64,000 nt of DNA. It comes from Ohtaekwangia sp036786105 (GTDB taxonomy: Bacteria > Bacteroidota > Bacteroidia > Cytophagales > Cyclobacteriaceae). A model generated the notes under the pieces. It worked only from the letters and a program-made list of their open reading frames with translations. It was not told where the DNA came from and made no database searches. The stretch is taken from assembly GCF_036786105.1 (NCBI RefSeq), contig NZ_DAIQRQ010000016.1, forward strand, positions 1 through 64,000, given 5' to 3'. Position numbers and translations under genes: made by a program. Of the stretch, positions 34,329 to 42,798 are shown piece after piece. Positions within the stretch are counted from its first letter, which is position 1, and the number at the start of each line of letters is the position of its first letter.

Positions 34329-36962
34329 ATGAAGAGAGCTTTACACACCAAGTTGCTGGTAACAATTGTCTCCATCTGTATTTTCCCGGTTGCCGGGGCA
34401 CAAAATCTGTATGAACTCAATAGCGGCTGGAAATGTAAAAATATTAGCGAGGTAAAAGCCGAAGGAACAGCATTATCCCTTCCATCATACCCAACGACAG
34501 ACTGGATGCCTGCGCGCGTACCGGGAACAGTACTCACCACATTACTGGATAATAAGCAGGTACCCGATCCTTTTTATGGCCTCAACAACGAAAAGATACC
34601 CGATATATATACTACAGGCGCTGCCCGATATACCTATTGGTTTGTAAAAGATTTTAAAGAAAAAGCGTTAACAGATGAGCAGGTCTGGTTGCACTTGCGC
34701 GGTGTAAATTATCGTTGTGAAATATACCTGAACGGGAAGAAGCTGAACGCTGCAACCCATGCCGGTATGTTTCTGCGGCAGGTATATAATATTTCGCACT
34801 ACCTTGCTGCCGATGGTAATAACCGGTTGGCTGTAATTGTATATCCACCCGATCCTGCCGGCAATCCCAATGGTGGACAAGGTGGTGATGGCACTATTGC
34901 CCGCAACATTTCGCATCAATATGTAGCAGGATGGGACTGGATACAACCTATACGCGATCGCAACACAGGTATATGGGATAAAGTATATATCGAAAAAACA
35001 CATGCCATCCGGTTGGCAAACCCGCATATTGTTACCCGGGTTTCGGGCAAGCGATATCCGGAAGGCGAACAGGCTCCTGCAATTATCAAAGCTTCTGTGG
35101 AGCTGGTAAATCCAACCTCAACGAGTATAACCGGTGTAGTACAATATATGCTGGATGGGAATAAAGTATCAAAGAAGATTACTATTCCGCCATCGGCCAC
35201 AATAACCGCAATATTTCCGGATTATACATTTAAGGACCCAAAGCTGTGGTGGCCCAATGGTTATGGCGATCAGTATATATATACTTTGAAGCTCCAGTTT
35301 CTGACCGATGGCAAAAGCCTGTCTGATGATGAGAATGTTTTTGTCGGCGTTCGGGAAATACAAACACCGTGGAATGAAAACACCCGGAGCCGGCAGATCA
35401 TGGTAAATGGCCAGCCGATTTTTATTAAAGGTGGAAACTGGATTATATCTGACGCTATGCTTCGTTTTACTGATGCGCGCTATGATGCAGAAGTACGATT
35501 TCACCGCGATATGAATCTAAACCTCATTCGCGTGTGGGGCGGTGCGTTGATCGAACGACCGGAGTTTTACCAGGCTTGCGATAAATATGGACTACTGGTG
35601 ATGCAGGATTTCTGGATGTCGGGCGATTGCAATGGCCGCTGGGTTGATCCGAAGAAAAAAGAAGACCAGTGGACACGCAGGAGATATCCGGATGATCATG
35701 CGCTGTTTCTCATCTCGGCAGAGGATCAGATCAAGATGATCCGTAACCACGCATCCTTGGGAATATGGTGTGGCGGGAACGAGATCACGCCACCGGAAGA
35801 TATACTTACGCCACTACGCGATGATATACTTCCTGTACTGGATGGCACACGCTGGTTTGTAGAGTATTCGAACTCCGATAGCATGTCGTTCAATGCCTTT
35901 GGTGGCAATGGCGATGGGCCGTACGGTATACAACCGATCGAATATTTTTGGGAACATCGAACCTTCCCGTTCAACTCAGAGATCGGTTCTGTCGGCACGG
36001 GTGATTATGAATCACTCACGCGATTTATACCGCAAGATCACCTGGTAGCACCAAGCTATCCTGACAAGGTTGATCCGGTGTGGGAGTATCATAAATATAT
36101 CGGCTATAATCAATATATAGCGCCCTATGGCGAGCCGAAAGATTTGAAAGACTTTGCTGCTAAAGCACAGTTTGTAAACTACGACCAGTACAGGGCACTC
36201 ATGGAAGGATACAGCGCGCACATGTGGGAATGGTATACCGGGGCGATTATCTGGAAGACGCAAAACCCGTGGACAGCGCTGCGAGGGCAGATGTACGACT
36301 ATTATCTCGACCCCAACGCATGCCTGTATGGATTAAAACATGGAAGTGAACCACTTCACATAATGTATAACCCAACCGATGGAATGGTGATGGTGGCAAA
36401 TCATACGGTGCATGCATATCGTGATCTAATGTTAGTTATCAAAACATACGACATGAATGGAAAAGACAGCTTACTATCGCAGGTTTTTGTAGGCGTAGAG
36501 CCTACAACCTCCAAGAAATTCCTCGCGCTGAAGAGCATCGTGTCTGCGCTCCGTAAAGAAAAAGGTGTGTTCCTGTCGCTGCAGCTGCTCGACCTGAACA
36601 AACAGATACTAAGTGAAAATTTTTACTGGCTGCCCGATGCCAATGGTATTTATACCGGGCTCAACCAGATGAAGACGGCCCAGATACAGGCAGAAGCCAA
36701 GTGGCTTAGCGAAGGAAAAATAGAATTGAAATTGTCTAACTTCTCAAGCGGTCCCGTAGCGTTCTTCAACCGCATATCACTGATCGATTCTAAAACACGA
36801 AAACGTCTGTTACCTACATTCTACAGCGACAATTATATATCGTTGACACCAGGCGCACAAAAAACGATATACCTGGAATACCGTTCGGAAGGCGAGAAAA
36901 TTATACCGCTTGTTTCGATCAGCGGGTGGAATGTGGGAGAATTTTTTGAGGAAATTAAATAA
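34329..36962 (+). CDS. GH2 beta-mannosidase / exo-beta-glucosaminidase-like enzyme
   Basis: A signal peptide (LLVTIVSICIFPVAGAQ) precedes the GH2 sugar-binding, Ig-like and TIM-barrel domains and accessory C-terminal domains (877 aa). The acid/base is Glu485 in IWCGGNE and the likely nucleophile is Glu551 in FNSEIGS. The barrel ends with GAIIWKTQNPWTALRGQMYDY, a motif of the GH2 subgroup holding beta-mannosidases, endo-beta-mannosidases and exo-beta-D-glucosaminidases. Next to GH92, GH29 and a sialidase-like gene, cleavage of the Man-beta-GlcNAc core of N-glycans is attractive, but the subgroup cannot be fixed from sequence alone. ATG 34329 gives the signal peptide; an upstream in-frame ATG at 34281 would put 16 residues before it. 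Confidence 0.85.
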   Translation: MKRALHTKLLVTIVSICIFPVAGAQNLYELNSGWKCKNISEVKAEGTALSLPSYPTTDWMPARVPGTVLTTLLDNKQVPDPFYGLNNEKIPDIYTTGAARYTYWFVKDFKEKALTDEQVWLHLRGVNYRCEIYLNGKKLNAATHAGMFLRQVYNISHYLAADGNNRLAVIVYPPDPAGNPNGGQGGDGTIARNISHQYVAGWDWIQPIRDRNTGIWDKVYIEKTHAIRLANPHIVTRVSGKRYPEGEQAPAIIKASVELVNPTSTSITGVVQYMLDGNKVSKKITIPPSATITAIFPDYTFKDPKLWWPNGYGDQYIYTLKLQFLTDGKSLSDDENVFVGVREIQTPWNENTRSRQIMVNGQPIFIKGGNWIISDAMLRFTDARYDAEVRFHRDMNLNLIRVWGGALIERPEFYQACDKYGLLVMQDFWMSGDCNGRWVDPKKKEDQWTRRRYPDDHALFLISAEDQIKMIRNHASLGIWCGGNEITPPEDILTPLRDDILPVLDGTRWFVEYSNSDSMSFNAFGGNGDGPYGIQPIEYFWEHRTFPFNSEIGSVGTGDYESLTRFIPQDHLVAPSYPDKVDPVWEYHKYIGYNQYIAPYGEPKDLKDFAAKAQFVNYDQYRALMEGYSAHMWEWYTGAIIWKTQNPWTALRGQMYDYYLDPNACLYGLKHGSEPLHIMYNPTDGMVMVANHTVHAYRDLMLVIKTYDMNGKDSLLSQVFVGVEPTTSKKFLALKSIVSALRKEKGVFLSLQLLDLNKQILSENFYWLPDANGIYTGLNQMKTAQIQAEAKWLSEGKIELKLSNFSSGPVAFFNRISLIDSKTRKRLLPTFYSDNYISLTPGAQKTIYLEYRSEGEKIIPLVSISGWNVGEFFEEIK

Positions 36963-36970
36963 AGTGTTTA

Positions 36971-37010
36971 GGTGTTGAGTATTGAAGTGTTGGAGTATTG
37001 AGGTGTTGAA
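36971..37010. repeat. Short degenerate tandem repeat GTGTTGxAGTATTGA
   Basis: About two and a half copies of a 15-16-base unit (GTGTTGAGTATTGAA, GTGTTGGAGTATTGAG, GTGTTGAA) begin a few bases after the GH2 stop. A 7-bp hairpin, GTCAGAA-GACT-TTCTGAC (37115-37132), lies further on in the same convergent gap. No function is evident. Confidence 0.6.
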
Positions 37011-37156
37011 GTTGAATCCATCGGATTACTGGTTTCCGGATGCTTTAGGAATAGAAAAATTTATCAATAGATTCTCTTAACGATACTCATACATTTGGTT
37101 GATGCTAATCATGCGTCAGAAGACTTTCTGACAGGATACTATATGCTGATGGGATA

Positions 37157-39184
37157 CTAAAATTCTTTCTTCGTACTCCACACTGCTTCAGCATGCGATA
37201 AGTTGTTTTTATAGGCTGGTAGTATAATTTTAAATTCAGTTCCGATGTATAGTGTACTTTCTACAGCAACCAGGCCGTTTAGTTTTTGCAAGGCTTTTTG
37301 CACCAGGTGCAGGCCGAGGCCGCTGCCCACAGAGCGATCGCTATAGCGGGTATAGGGATTAAAGATTGATTCCTGGTATTTCGGATCTATGCCAATGCCA
37401 TTGTCGCGGAAGTATATCTCCACAAAATCCTGCGTGCGATAGGTGCGGATCGCTATCTCCGGGTTCGTGCGGTTGTTAAAGATGCAGGCGTTTTCCAGAA
37501 TGTTGATAAAGACTATATCCAACAATTTGAGATTGGCACTTACAATCACATTGTTCTCAATCTCGGTGGTAAAGGTTATAAACGGATACAGTCCTTTAAA
37601 TTGCTCCACAAGTGTTCCAATATACTCCCGGATGTTTACCGACTGAATGCCCTCCAGCTTATCGAGCTCATATGCCATGTGTATCTTCGAGAGCATCTTG
37701 TCCATATCGCGTGCCGTGTTGTCTATTTTTTGCTGAATGGCTTTGCGTTCATTTTCGTCATGGGTGAGACCGGCCAGTTGCCCGAGGCCAATAATGCTAA
37801 GGATCGGTCTGCGCACATCGTGCGAGGCTCGGTACAGGTATGTGTCGAGTTCGCTGTTAAGCCGCACGAGCTCAGCAGTGCGTGTCTTTACTTTGTTTTC
37901 CAGGTCGCTGTTCAGCGCACTGATCTTTCGGTAATTTCTGCGGATAATATATAACAGTATACACAACAGTACGAGCACTACTACAAATGATGTAATAAAT
38001 ATGCGACTGGTGTTGAGCTCGCTTTTCTTTAATTCATTTTCTGTGCGCAATAAGCTAAGTTGTTTTTCAAACTGCATTTGTCGTTGCAAGCGTATGAGTT
38101 GCAAGCGTTGCGGACTTTGTACGGAGTCGCGAAGTGATATATATTTTTCGAACGTGATGTGTGCAGAGTCATACTGCTTGGTAAATTTAAACCAGGCATG
38201 CAGACTTTTAAAGTAATCGATCCAGATAGCAGGTCTTCTTTCCTGTTGCATTAGCTTCCAGGCACTGTCGTAGTATATCTTGGCCTTAGCATATTCTTTT
38301 TTCCTGGTATATATGTCAGCAAGGCCTGTGAGTGATCTTCCGGCAGCTGCTTTTTCGCTGTGCTCCAGGCATACTCTTAGTTCCTGTTCGTACTTGGCCT
38401 GGGCGGAATCCAGGTTACCATGCACATAGTCCACGCGTGCCATACTTCCCCGGACCAGTCCTTCCCATATCTTGCTGTGAATATTTCGCGTCAGGGGTAA
38501 GGCCTGTGCATAGTTCATGGCGGCACTGTCGGCCTTATTCAAATTCATATACGACATGCCCAGCGTATTAAACGCATTGATCACACACACGCTGTCTTCA
38601 CGCCGCAGGTTCACAGCTTTTTTATATAGTTCTACAGCGCGTTGGGCATTTTCAATTGCCAATTCATAATTGCCGGTGTTGAATTGCAGGTTGGCAATGG
38701 CAAGGCGCTTTGAGGCGTCTTCATCGGGAAGCTTCAGCTCATCAAATATATCGGCTGCCAGATATGCATCATATGCTGCCAGTTGCAGGTTGAAATGATT
38801 GGTGTTTATAAAGCTGCGCAAGGTGAGGAGCTCCGCACGCTCATACAGAAAATCGTAGTCTTCTGTTTCCGGCAATATAGCGTTGATGACTTTCATTGCT
38901 TCTTCACCCAGCCCACTTTCCGATAACGAGTGTGCTTCACCAAAGTATAGCCATATTTTTTTGGCTCGGTCTGATGCAGATACATTTTTAAGCGCTTGAT
39001 GGACCTGAATGCGTGTACAAAGCACAATAGAATCCTTAGACGAACCGTAGCAGAATTTGAGAGAGTCGTTCAGAAACGTGAATATAGCTTTCTTCTGATT
39101 GATAGAAACCGTGTAATCGGAATCTACACAGGCAGTGAGACTGCAGACGATAATAAGCGTACAAGTGAATCTAAGCCAGTGCAT
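37157..39184 (-). CDS. TPR-containing histidine kinase with lipobox-like N terminus
   Basis: The N terminus is hydrophobic and ends LTAC (Cys19 counted from ATG 39184), a possible lipobox. About 330 residues of tetratricopeptide-like helices follow, then a membrane helix (SFVVVLVLLCILLYII), a coiled coil and a kinase core. The H-box reads YRASHDVRRPILSIIG, and the ATPase has ENACIFNN, DNGIGI and GSGLGLHLV. The order signal, TPRs, membrane helix, kinase is common in Bacteroidota. The H-box SHDVRRP differs from the usual SHELRTP. No regulator gene is directly coupled, but an NtrC-type gene lies upstream on the same strand, separated by a terminator. The signal sensed is unknown. Confidence 0.87.
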   Translation of the reverse strand: MHWLRFTCTLIIVCSLTACVDSDYTVSINQKKAIFTFLNDSLKFCYGSSKDSIVLCTRIQVHQALKNVSASDRAKKIWLYFGEAHSLSESGLGEEAMKVINAILPETEDYDFLYERAELLTLRSFINTNHFNLQLAAYDAYLAADIFDELKLPDEDASKRLAIANLQFNTGNYELAIENAQRAVELYKKAVNLRREDSVCVINAFNTLGMSYMNLNKADSAAMNYAQALPLTRNIHSKIWEGLVRGSMARVDYVHGNLDSAQAKYEQELRVCLEHSEKAAAGRSLTGLADIYTRKKEYAKAKIYYDSAWKLMQQERRPAIWIDYFKSLHAWFKFTKQYDSAHITFEKYISLRDSVQSPQRLQLIRLQRQMQFEKQLSLLRTENELKKSELNTSRIFITSFVVVLVLLCILLYIIRRNYRKISALNSDLENKVKTRTAELVRLNSELDTYLYRASHDVRRPILSIIGLGQLAGLTHDENERKAIQQKIDNTARDMDKMLSKIHMAYELDKLEGIQSVNIREYIGTLVEQFKGLYPFITFTTEIENNVIVSANLKLLDIVFINILENACIFNNRTNPEIAIRTYRTQDFVEIYFRDNGIGIDPKYQESIFNPYTRYSDRSVGSGLGLHLVQKALQKLNGLVAVESTLYIGTEFKIILPAYKNNLSHAEAVWSTKKEF

Positions 39185-39373
39185 GATGCCGCGGATGGAT
39201 ATTATAATGTACAATAAAATTTAAAAAACAACCAATAAACGAGACGGTTTTACCGGAATAGATTAACACGCCTGTATGATAACTTATCGTATAAATGGAA
39301 GAATTGTAACCGCATGTTGGTGTGGAATTAGCTGACTTTGTTCAAATTACATGCAACATTTTGCGACAGCGGG

Positions 39374-39409
39374 TTAAATAAAGAAGCCAGGGCTGTATAA
39401 CCCTGGCTT
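39374..39409 (-). terminator. Terminator of the NtrC-type regulator gene
   Basis: AAGCCAGGG and CCCTGGCTT form a perfect 9-bp stem (plus-strand positions 39384-39392 and 39401-39409), 8-base loop, followed on the minus strand by CTTTATTT. It lies 28 bases beyond the regulator stop and separates it from the kinase gene. Confidence 0.8.
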
Positions 39410-39437
39410 GCCATGTTGTGATAATTATTTTGTGTTA

Positions 39438-40808
39438 TCAGATGCCGTATTTTTCCATTCGCCGGTATAGCGATGCACGGGTAAGTCCGAGTTCATCGGC
39501 CGCCTTGGAGATATTTCCGTTGTGCATGTTCAATGCTTTTACAATGGCGCTCTTCTCTACCTCATCCAGGTTCAGGGTGTTGTTGGTTGTATTGGATGAT
39601 ACCGTGCGGCTTAACAGGAAGTCGCTTTCCTGTAATGTAGCAGAGTCGGTCATGATTACTGCGCGTTCAATGCCATGCTGCAGCTCCCGTATGTTGCCGG
39701 GCCATGCATAGCGTTTCAGCTTGTCGAGAGCTTCAGGAGTAATAGCAGTTACATGCTTGTGATATTTTTTTGCGTAGTAGTTCAGGTAATGTTGTGCCAG
39801 CAATGGAATATCTTCCACGCGGTCGCACAACGGAGGCACGTGCAACTCTACGGTGTTAATGCGGTATAGCAAGTCTTGTCTGAATGTACCTTCCTGCACC
39901 ATCTTGTGCAGCGGCATGTTGGTGGCGCATATCAGGCGTATATTTACCGGTATAGGTTGGTTAGCACCAACGCGCGTTACCTGTCGCGACTGCAAGGCAC
40001 TGAGTAATTTACTTTGAAGACTCATGCTCAGATTGCCGATCTCATCGAGGAAGAGTGTTCCGTTGTTGGCAAGTTCAAATCTTCCGGGGCGATCTTCCCG
40101 CGCATCGGTAAACGCGCCTTTCTTATGGCCGAAGAGCTCACTCTCAAAAAGCGTTTCTGTAATGGCGCCCATATCTACCGATACAAAGCTGTTGTCTTTG
40201 CGCAGTGAGCGCTGGTGTATGGCGCGTGCTATCAGTTCTTTACCGGTTCCGTTCTCGCCCAATATCAATACATTGGCATCCGTCTTGGCGACCTTATCGA
40301 TCAGCGTAAATACTTCCTGTATCGCTTTGCTTTGCCCGATGATCTCCCCGAAAGGTCTGCTGATCTGTTCTTCGAGCATTTCCTTCGCCTTCTTCAGCTT
40401 ATCTACTTCGTTGTACGACTGCTTCAGGCGTATGGCTGTAGATATAGTGGCTACAAGCTTTTCGTTTTGCCACGGCTTCAGAATGAAGTCTGTGGCACCT
40501 GCTTTCAGCGCACGTACAGCCATCTCTACATCGCCGAATGCGGTGATAAGAATTACCACGGCAGAAGGATCATGACCGAGTATCTGTTCCAGCCAATAGA
40601 AGCCTTCTTTGCCACTCGTAATGTCTTTGCTGAAATTCATGTCCAGCAGAATAACATCGTAGGTGTCGTTATGTAAGAGGAAAGGAATTTTCTTGGGATT
40701 CTTTTCAATGATTACATGATGACCTTGCTTCTTCAATAACATCTTTGCTGCGAGGAGGACATCCTCATCGTCATCGATCATCAGAATTTTGCCGCCTTCC
40801 GGATTCAC
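39438..40808 (-). CDS. NtrC-family sigma-54-type response regulator
   Basis: The receiver domain (1-125) has acidic residues IDDDED and phospho-acceptor Asp56 in VILLDMNF. The AAA+ central domain (about 155-385) has Walker A GENGTGK (184-190), Walker B LFLDE and the sigma-54 contact loop GAFTDA (231-236) instead of the canonical GAFTGA. A Fis-type helix-turn-helix (about 418-456) ends it. Such regulators activate sigma-54 promoters, but the altered loop raises doubt about classical sigma-54 remodelling; this variant is seen in Bacteroidota homologues as far as I recall. The start is GTG 40808, a few residues before the first beta strand. Length is normal. Confidence 0.9.
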   Translation of the reverse strand: MNPEGGKILMIDDDEDVLLAAKMLLKKQGHHVIIEKNPKKIPFLLHNDTYDVILLDMNFSKDITSGKEGFYWLEQILGHDPSAVVILITAFGDVEMAVRALKAGATDFILKPWQNEKLVATISTAIRLKQSYNEVDKLKKAKEMLEEQISRPFGEIIGQSKAIQEVFTLIDKVAKTDANVLILGENGTGKELIARAIHQRSLRKDNSFVSVDMGAITETLFESELFGHKKGAFTDAREDRPGRFELANNGTLFLDEIGNLSMSLQSKLLSALQSRQVTRVGANQPIPVNIRLICATNMPLHKMVQEGTFRQDLLYRINTVELHVPPLCDRVEDIPLLAQHYLNYYAKKYHKHVTAITPEALDKLKRYAWPGNIRELQHGIERAVIMTDSATLQESDFLLSRTVSSNTTNNTLNLDEVEKSAIVKALNMHNGNISKAADELGLTRASLYRRMEKYGI

Positions 40809-40973
40809 AATAGGTATAGAATTTAGGTGAAACGCTTTTGAATAGAAATTTTATGCCAAGTGGAAAATATGCCTTTTTACTGTGTTTATGCAACAGCTCA
40901 TGTTCTTGGATGTACAAAGATGTTCAAAACTGAACAGTTTGAAAAGCCTTTATCAGATTTATGGCCAGGTTCG

Positions 40974-41789
40974 TTATTCACGCGGTGCATACAGAATATC
41001 AATGGATTTGTGTTTAATCAGGAACATTCGCTCATCGGTGAGTAGCCCTATGGTGGCGGCTGATGGCAGTTTCTGTTCGCGTGCTTCAGTTGTGAACAGA
41101 TCAAAGAACTTCAGGCGGTCGTTGTCGAGGTAATAGAGTTCTTCGCCCAGGAAGTTAAAGTATTGTATATGCTTTACCGGTAATGTTTTTACAAGCTTGC
41201 CTACGCTGTTAAAAATCAATATCCCTTCCGTTGTATCCAGCAAAAAGACGAAGCCCTGATAAGAGCGGAGGAAAGTGCAGGCGCTTTTTTTACGATCGGG
41301 TTTAGCAGGCAGTAATTCTTCTACCATTACAGAGCCTGCCTGCGTGTTGATCTTTTTAAGACTCCAGTCAGCCGCATCCAGTATCCATACATCGTGGTCA
41401 CCAGCCATGCAGGCAAGCCATGGATCTACCGCTGCAGCCGAATCGATTGTAAAAGTCTGCATGATTTGCAGCGAGGGACCCATCAGATCATATTGACGTT
41501 CGGAGCGGAAGAAGGCAAACAACCGACTACCATCGCGTGGATCAAAAAGTGTAGGTGAAGGTTTGTTACTGTATACACTCAGTAATTTTCCATCCGCATC
41601 AAATTTCTGTAACTGTCCTTGCGCGGTAAGTATATAAAGCTCACCGGGCCGGTCTACCCAGGCAGATACAATGGTATCGCTTACTTCCAGTGTCTTTACT
41701 TTCTTCTGCGCCAATACCACCGTGTGCAGGCTAATCAGCAGCAGCAACGTAAAGCAAAGGGTATAGCGTTTATGCATAGGTCGGTTCAT
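40974..41789 (-). CDS. Exported beta-propeller-like protein of unknown function
   Basis: A signal peptide (LCFTLLLLISLHTVVLAQ) precedes about 240 residues with repeated four-strand motifs such as LYILTAQGQLQKFDADGKLLSVY, GILIFNSVGKLVKTLPV and ELYYLDNDRLKFFDL. These suggest an NHL- or WD-like propeller of about six blades. No catalytic residues are visible. The ATG overlaps the lpxH stop as TGATG, so the two are translationally coupled; a GTG one codon earlier is also possible. A link to lipid A or envelope biogenesis is suggested only by this coupling. Confidence 0.7.
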   Translation of the reverse strand: MNRPMHKRYTLCFTLLLLISLHTVVLAQKKVKTLEVSDTIVSAWVDRPGELYILTAQGQLQKFDADGKLLSVYSNKPSPTLFDPRDGSRLFAFFRSERQYDLMGPSLQIMQTFTIDSAAAVDPWLACMAGDHDVWILDAADWSLKKINTQAGSVMVEELLPAKPDRKKSACTFLRSYQGFVFLLDTTEGILIFNSVGKLVKTLPVKHIQYFNFLGEELYYLDNDRLKFFDLFTTEAREQKLPSAATIGLLTDERMFLIKHKSIDILYAPRE

Positions 41790-42559
41790 CACATTTCAAA
41801 GGTTTTAAGCGCTACTGTTTTGCCATCGTATACGGCGTAGGTATTGAAATTTACCCACTCACCTGTATTGATATACCGGCTGCTCTCGCCTATAGGAAGA
41901 TCGAGCGGTAAATGACGATGACCAAATATATAGTAGTCATAATGGTTTTGCTTTTCGAGCTCATTGCAATATACCCACAGAAATTCACCTTCGTTGCCCT
42001 GGTAATTTTCTTCCCGCTTCATATTGCTGATGCGACTGTTCTTCGACCAGTAATTGGCAATGCCTATGCCGAGGTTGGGATGGATGCGGGCAAACAACCA
42101 TTGGCAAAAACGGCTGTTGAAGAACTTCTTTAAAAACTTATAGAAGTGATCACCCGGCCCCAATCCATCGCCGTGGCCGATCAATAATTTTTGCGTACCC
42201 ACTTCCAATACAAGGGGTTCGCGGTATATTGGAATGTTCAACTCTTTTGGAAAGTAATCGAACATCCACATATCATGGTTTCCGGTAAAGAATGCAATGG
42301 GTATACCGGCATCGCGCAGCTCTGCGAGTTTTCCCAACAGGCGTATATATCCTTTCGGAATGGCATGTTTATACTCGAACCAGAAATCAAAAATATCGCC
42401 CAGCAGATAAATGGTGTGTGCTTCGTCTTTAACAGAATCCAGCCAGGCAACGATTCGCTTTTCGCGGGCAAGGCTTGTTTCATAATCAGGCACACCCAGG
42501 TGAAAATCGGAAGCGAAGAATATCTTTTTGTTGTTCAGAGCTGAGATTTTTTCGAGCAT
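41789..42559 (-). CDS. lpxH: UDP-2,3-diacylglucosamine diphosphatase (LpxH-like)
   Basis: This calcineurin-like metallophosphoesterase hydrolyses UDP-2,3-diacylglucosamine to lipid X in lipid A synthesis, at the inner face of the cytoplasmic membrane. Metal-binding motifs are in order: DFHLG (Asp18, His20), GDIFDFW (Asp55), GNHD (Asn94, His95), a GHGDGLGPGD segment and GHRH near the C terminus. The DFW after the second motif fits LpxH-type enzymes. Length is 256 aa from ATG 42559; an in-frame ATG/GTG upstream to 42589 is less likely. The downstream propeller gene overlaps its stop. Some Bacteroidota paralogues have other substrates, so the exact assignment is inferred. Confidence 0.82.
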   Translation of the reverse strand: MLEKISALNNKKIFFASDFHLGVPDYETSLAREKRIVAWLDSVKDEAHTIYLLGDIFDFWFEYKHAIPKGYIRLLGKLAELRDAGIPIAFFTGNHDMWMFDYFPKELNIPIYREPLVLEVGTQKLLIGHGDGLGPGDHFYKFLKKFFNSRFCQWLFARIHPNLGIGIANYWSKNSRISNMKREENYQGNEGEFLWVYCNELEKQNHYDYYIFGHRHLPLDLPIGESSRYINTGEWVNFNTYAVYDGKTVALKTFEM

Positions 42560-42740
42560 AATGTTGATGGCAAGCCATTCTTCACGCAAAGTTCCTGCCT
42601 TGTTTAGCAGAACATTTGAATACAGTTTTACATGAAGCCATGACCGCGAAAATGGTGTAATGATCCTTATTAATCGATATGCAATAAAACGTTATTTCAG
42701 GTAAATACCATCTCCTTCGGGAAGTGGGATTTGCCTGGAA

Positions 42741-42772
42741 ATAAAAAACTCAGGCACCTGGGTACCTGAGTT
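42741..42772 (-). terminator. Terminator of the rsfS-ftsH unit
   Basis: AACTCAGG (plus-strand 42747-42754) pairs with CCTGAGTT (42765-42772), with an inner ACC/GGT stem. On the minus strand a run of six U and ATTT follows. It lies 27 bases downstream of the ftsH stop. Confidence 0.9.
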
Positions 42773-42798
42773 CAAAAATAAGTTTATTCTTCTGGTAA

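Noticed and set aside
36971..37010. CRISPR-like or long tandem array
   Set aside because: There are fewer than three degenerate 15-16-base units without spacers.
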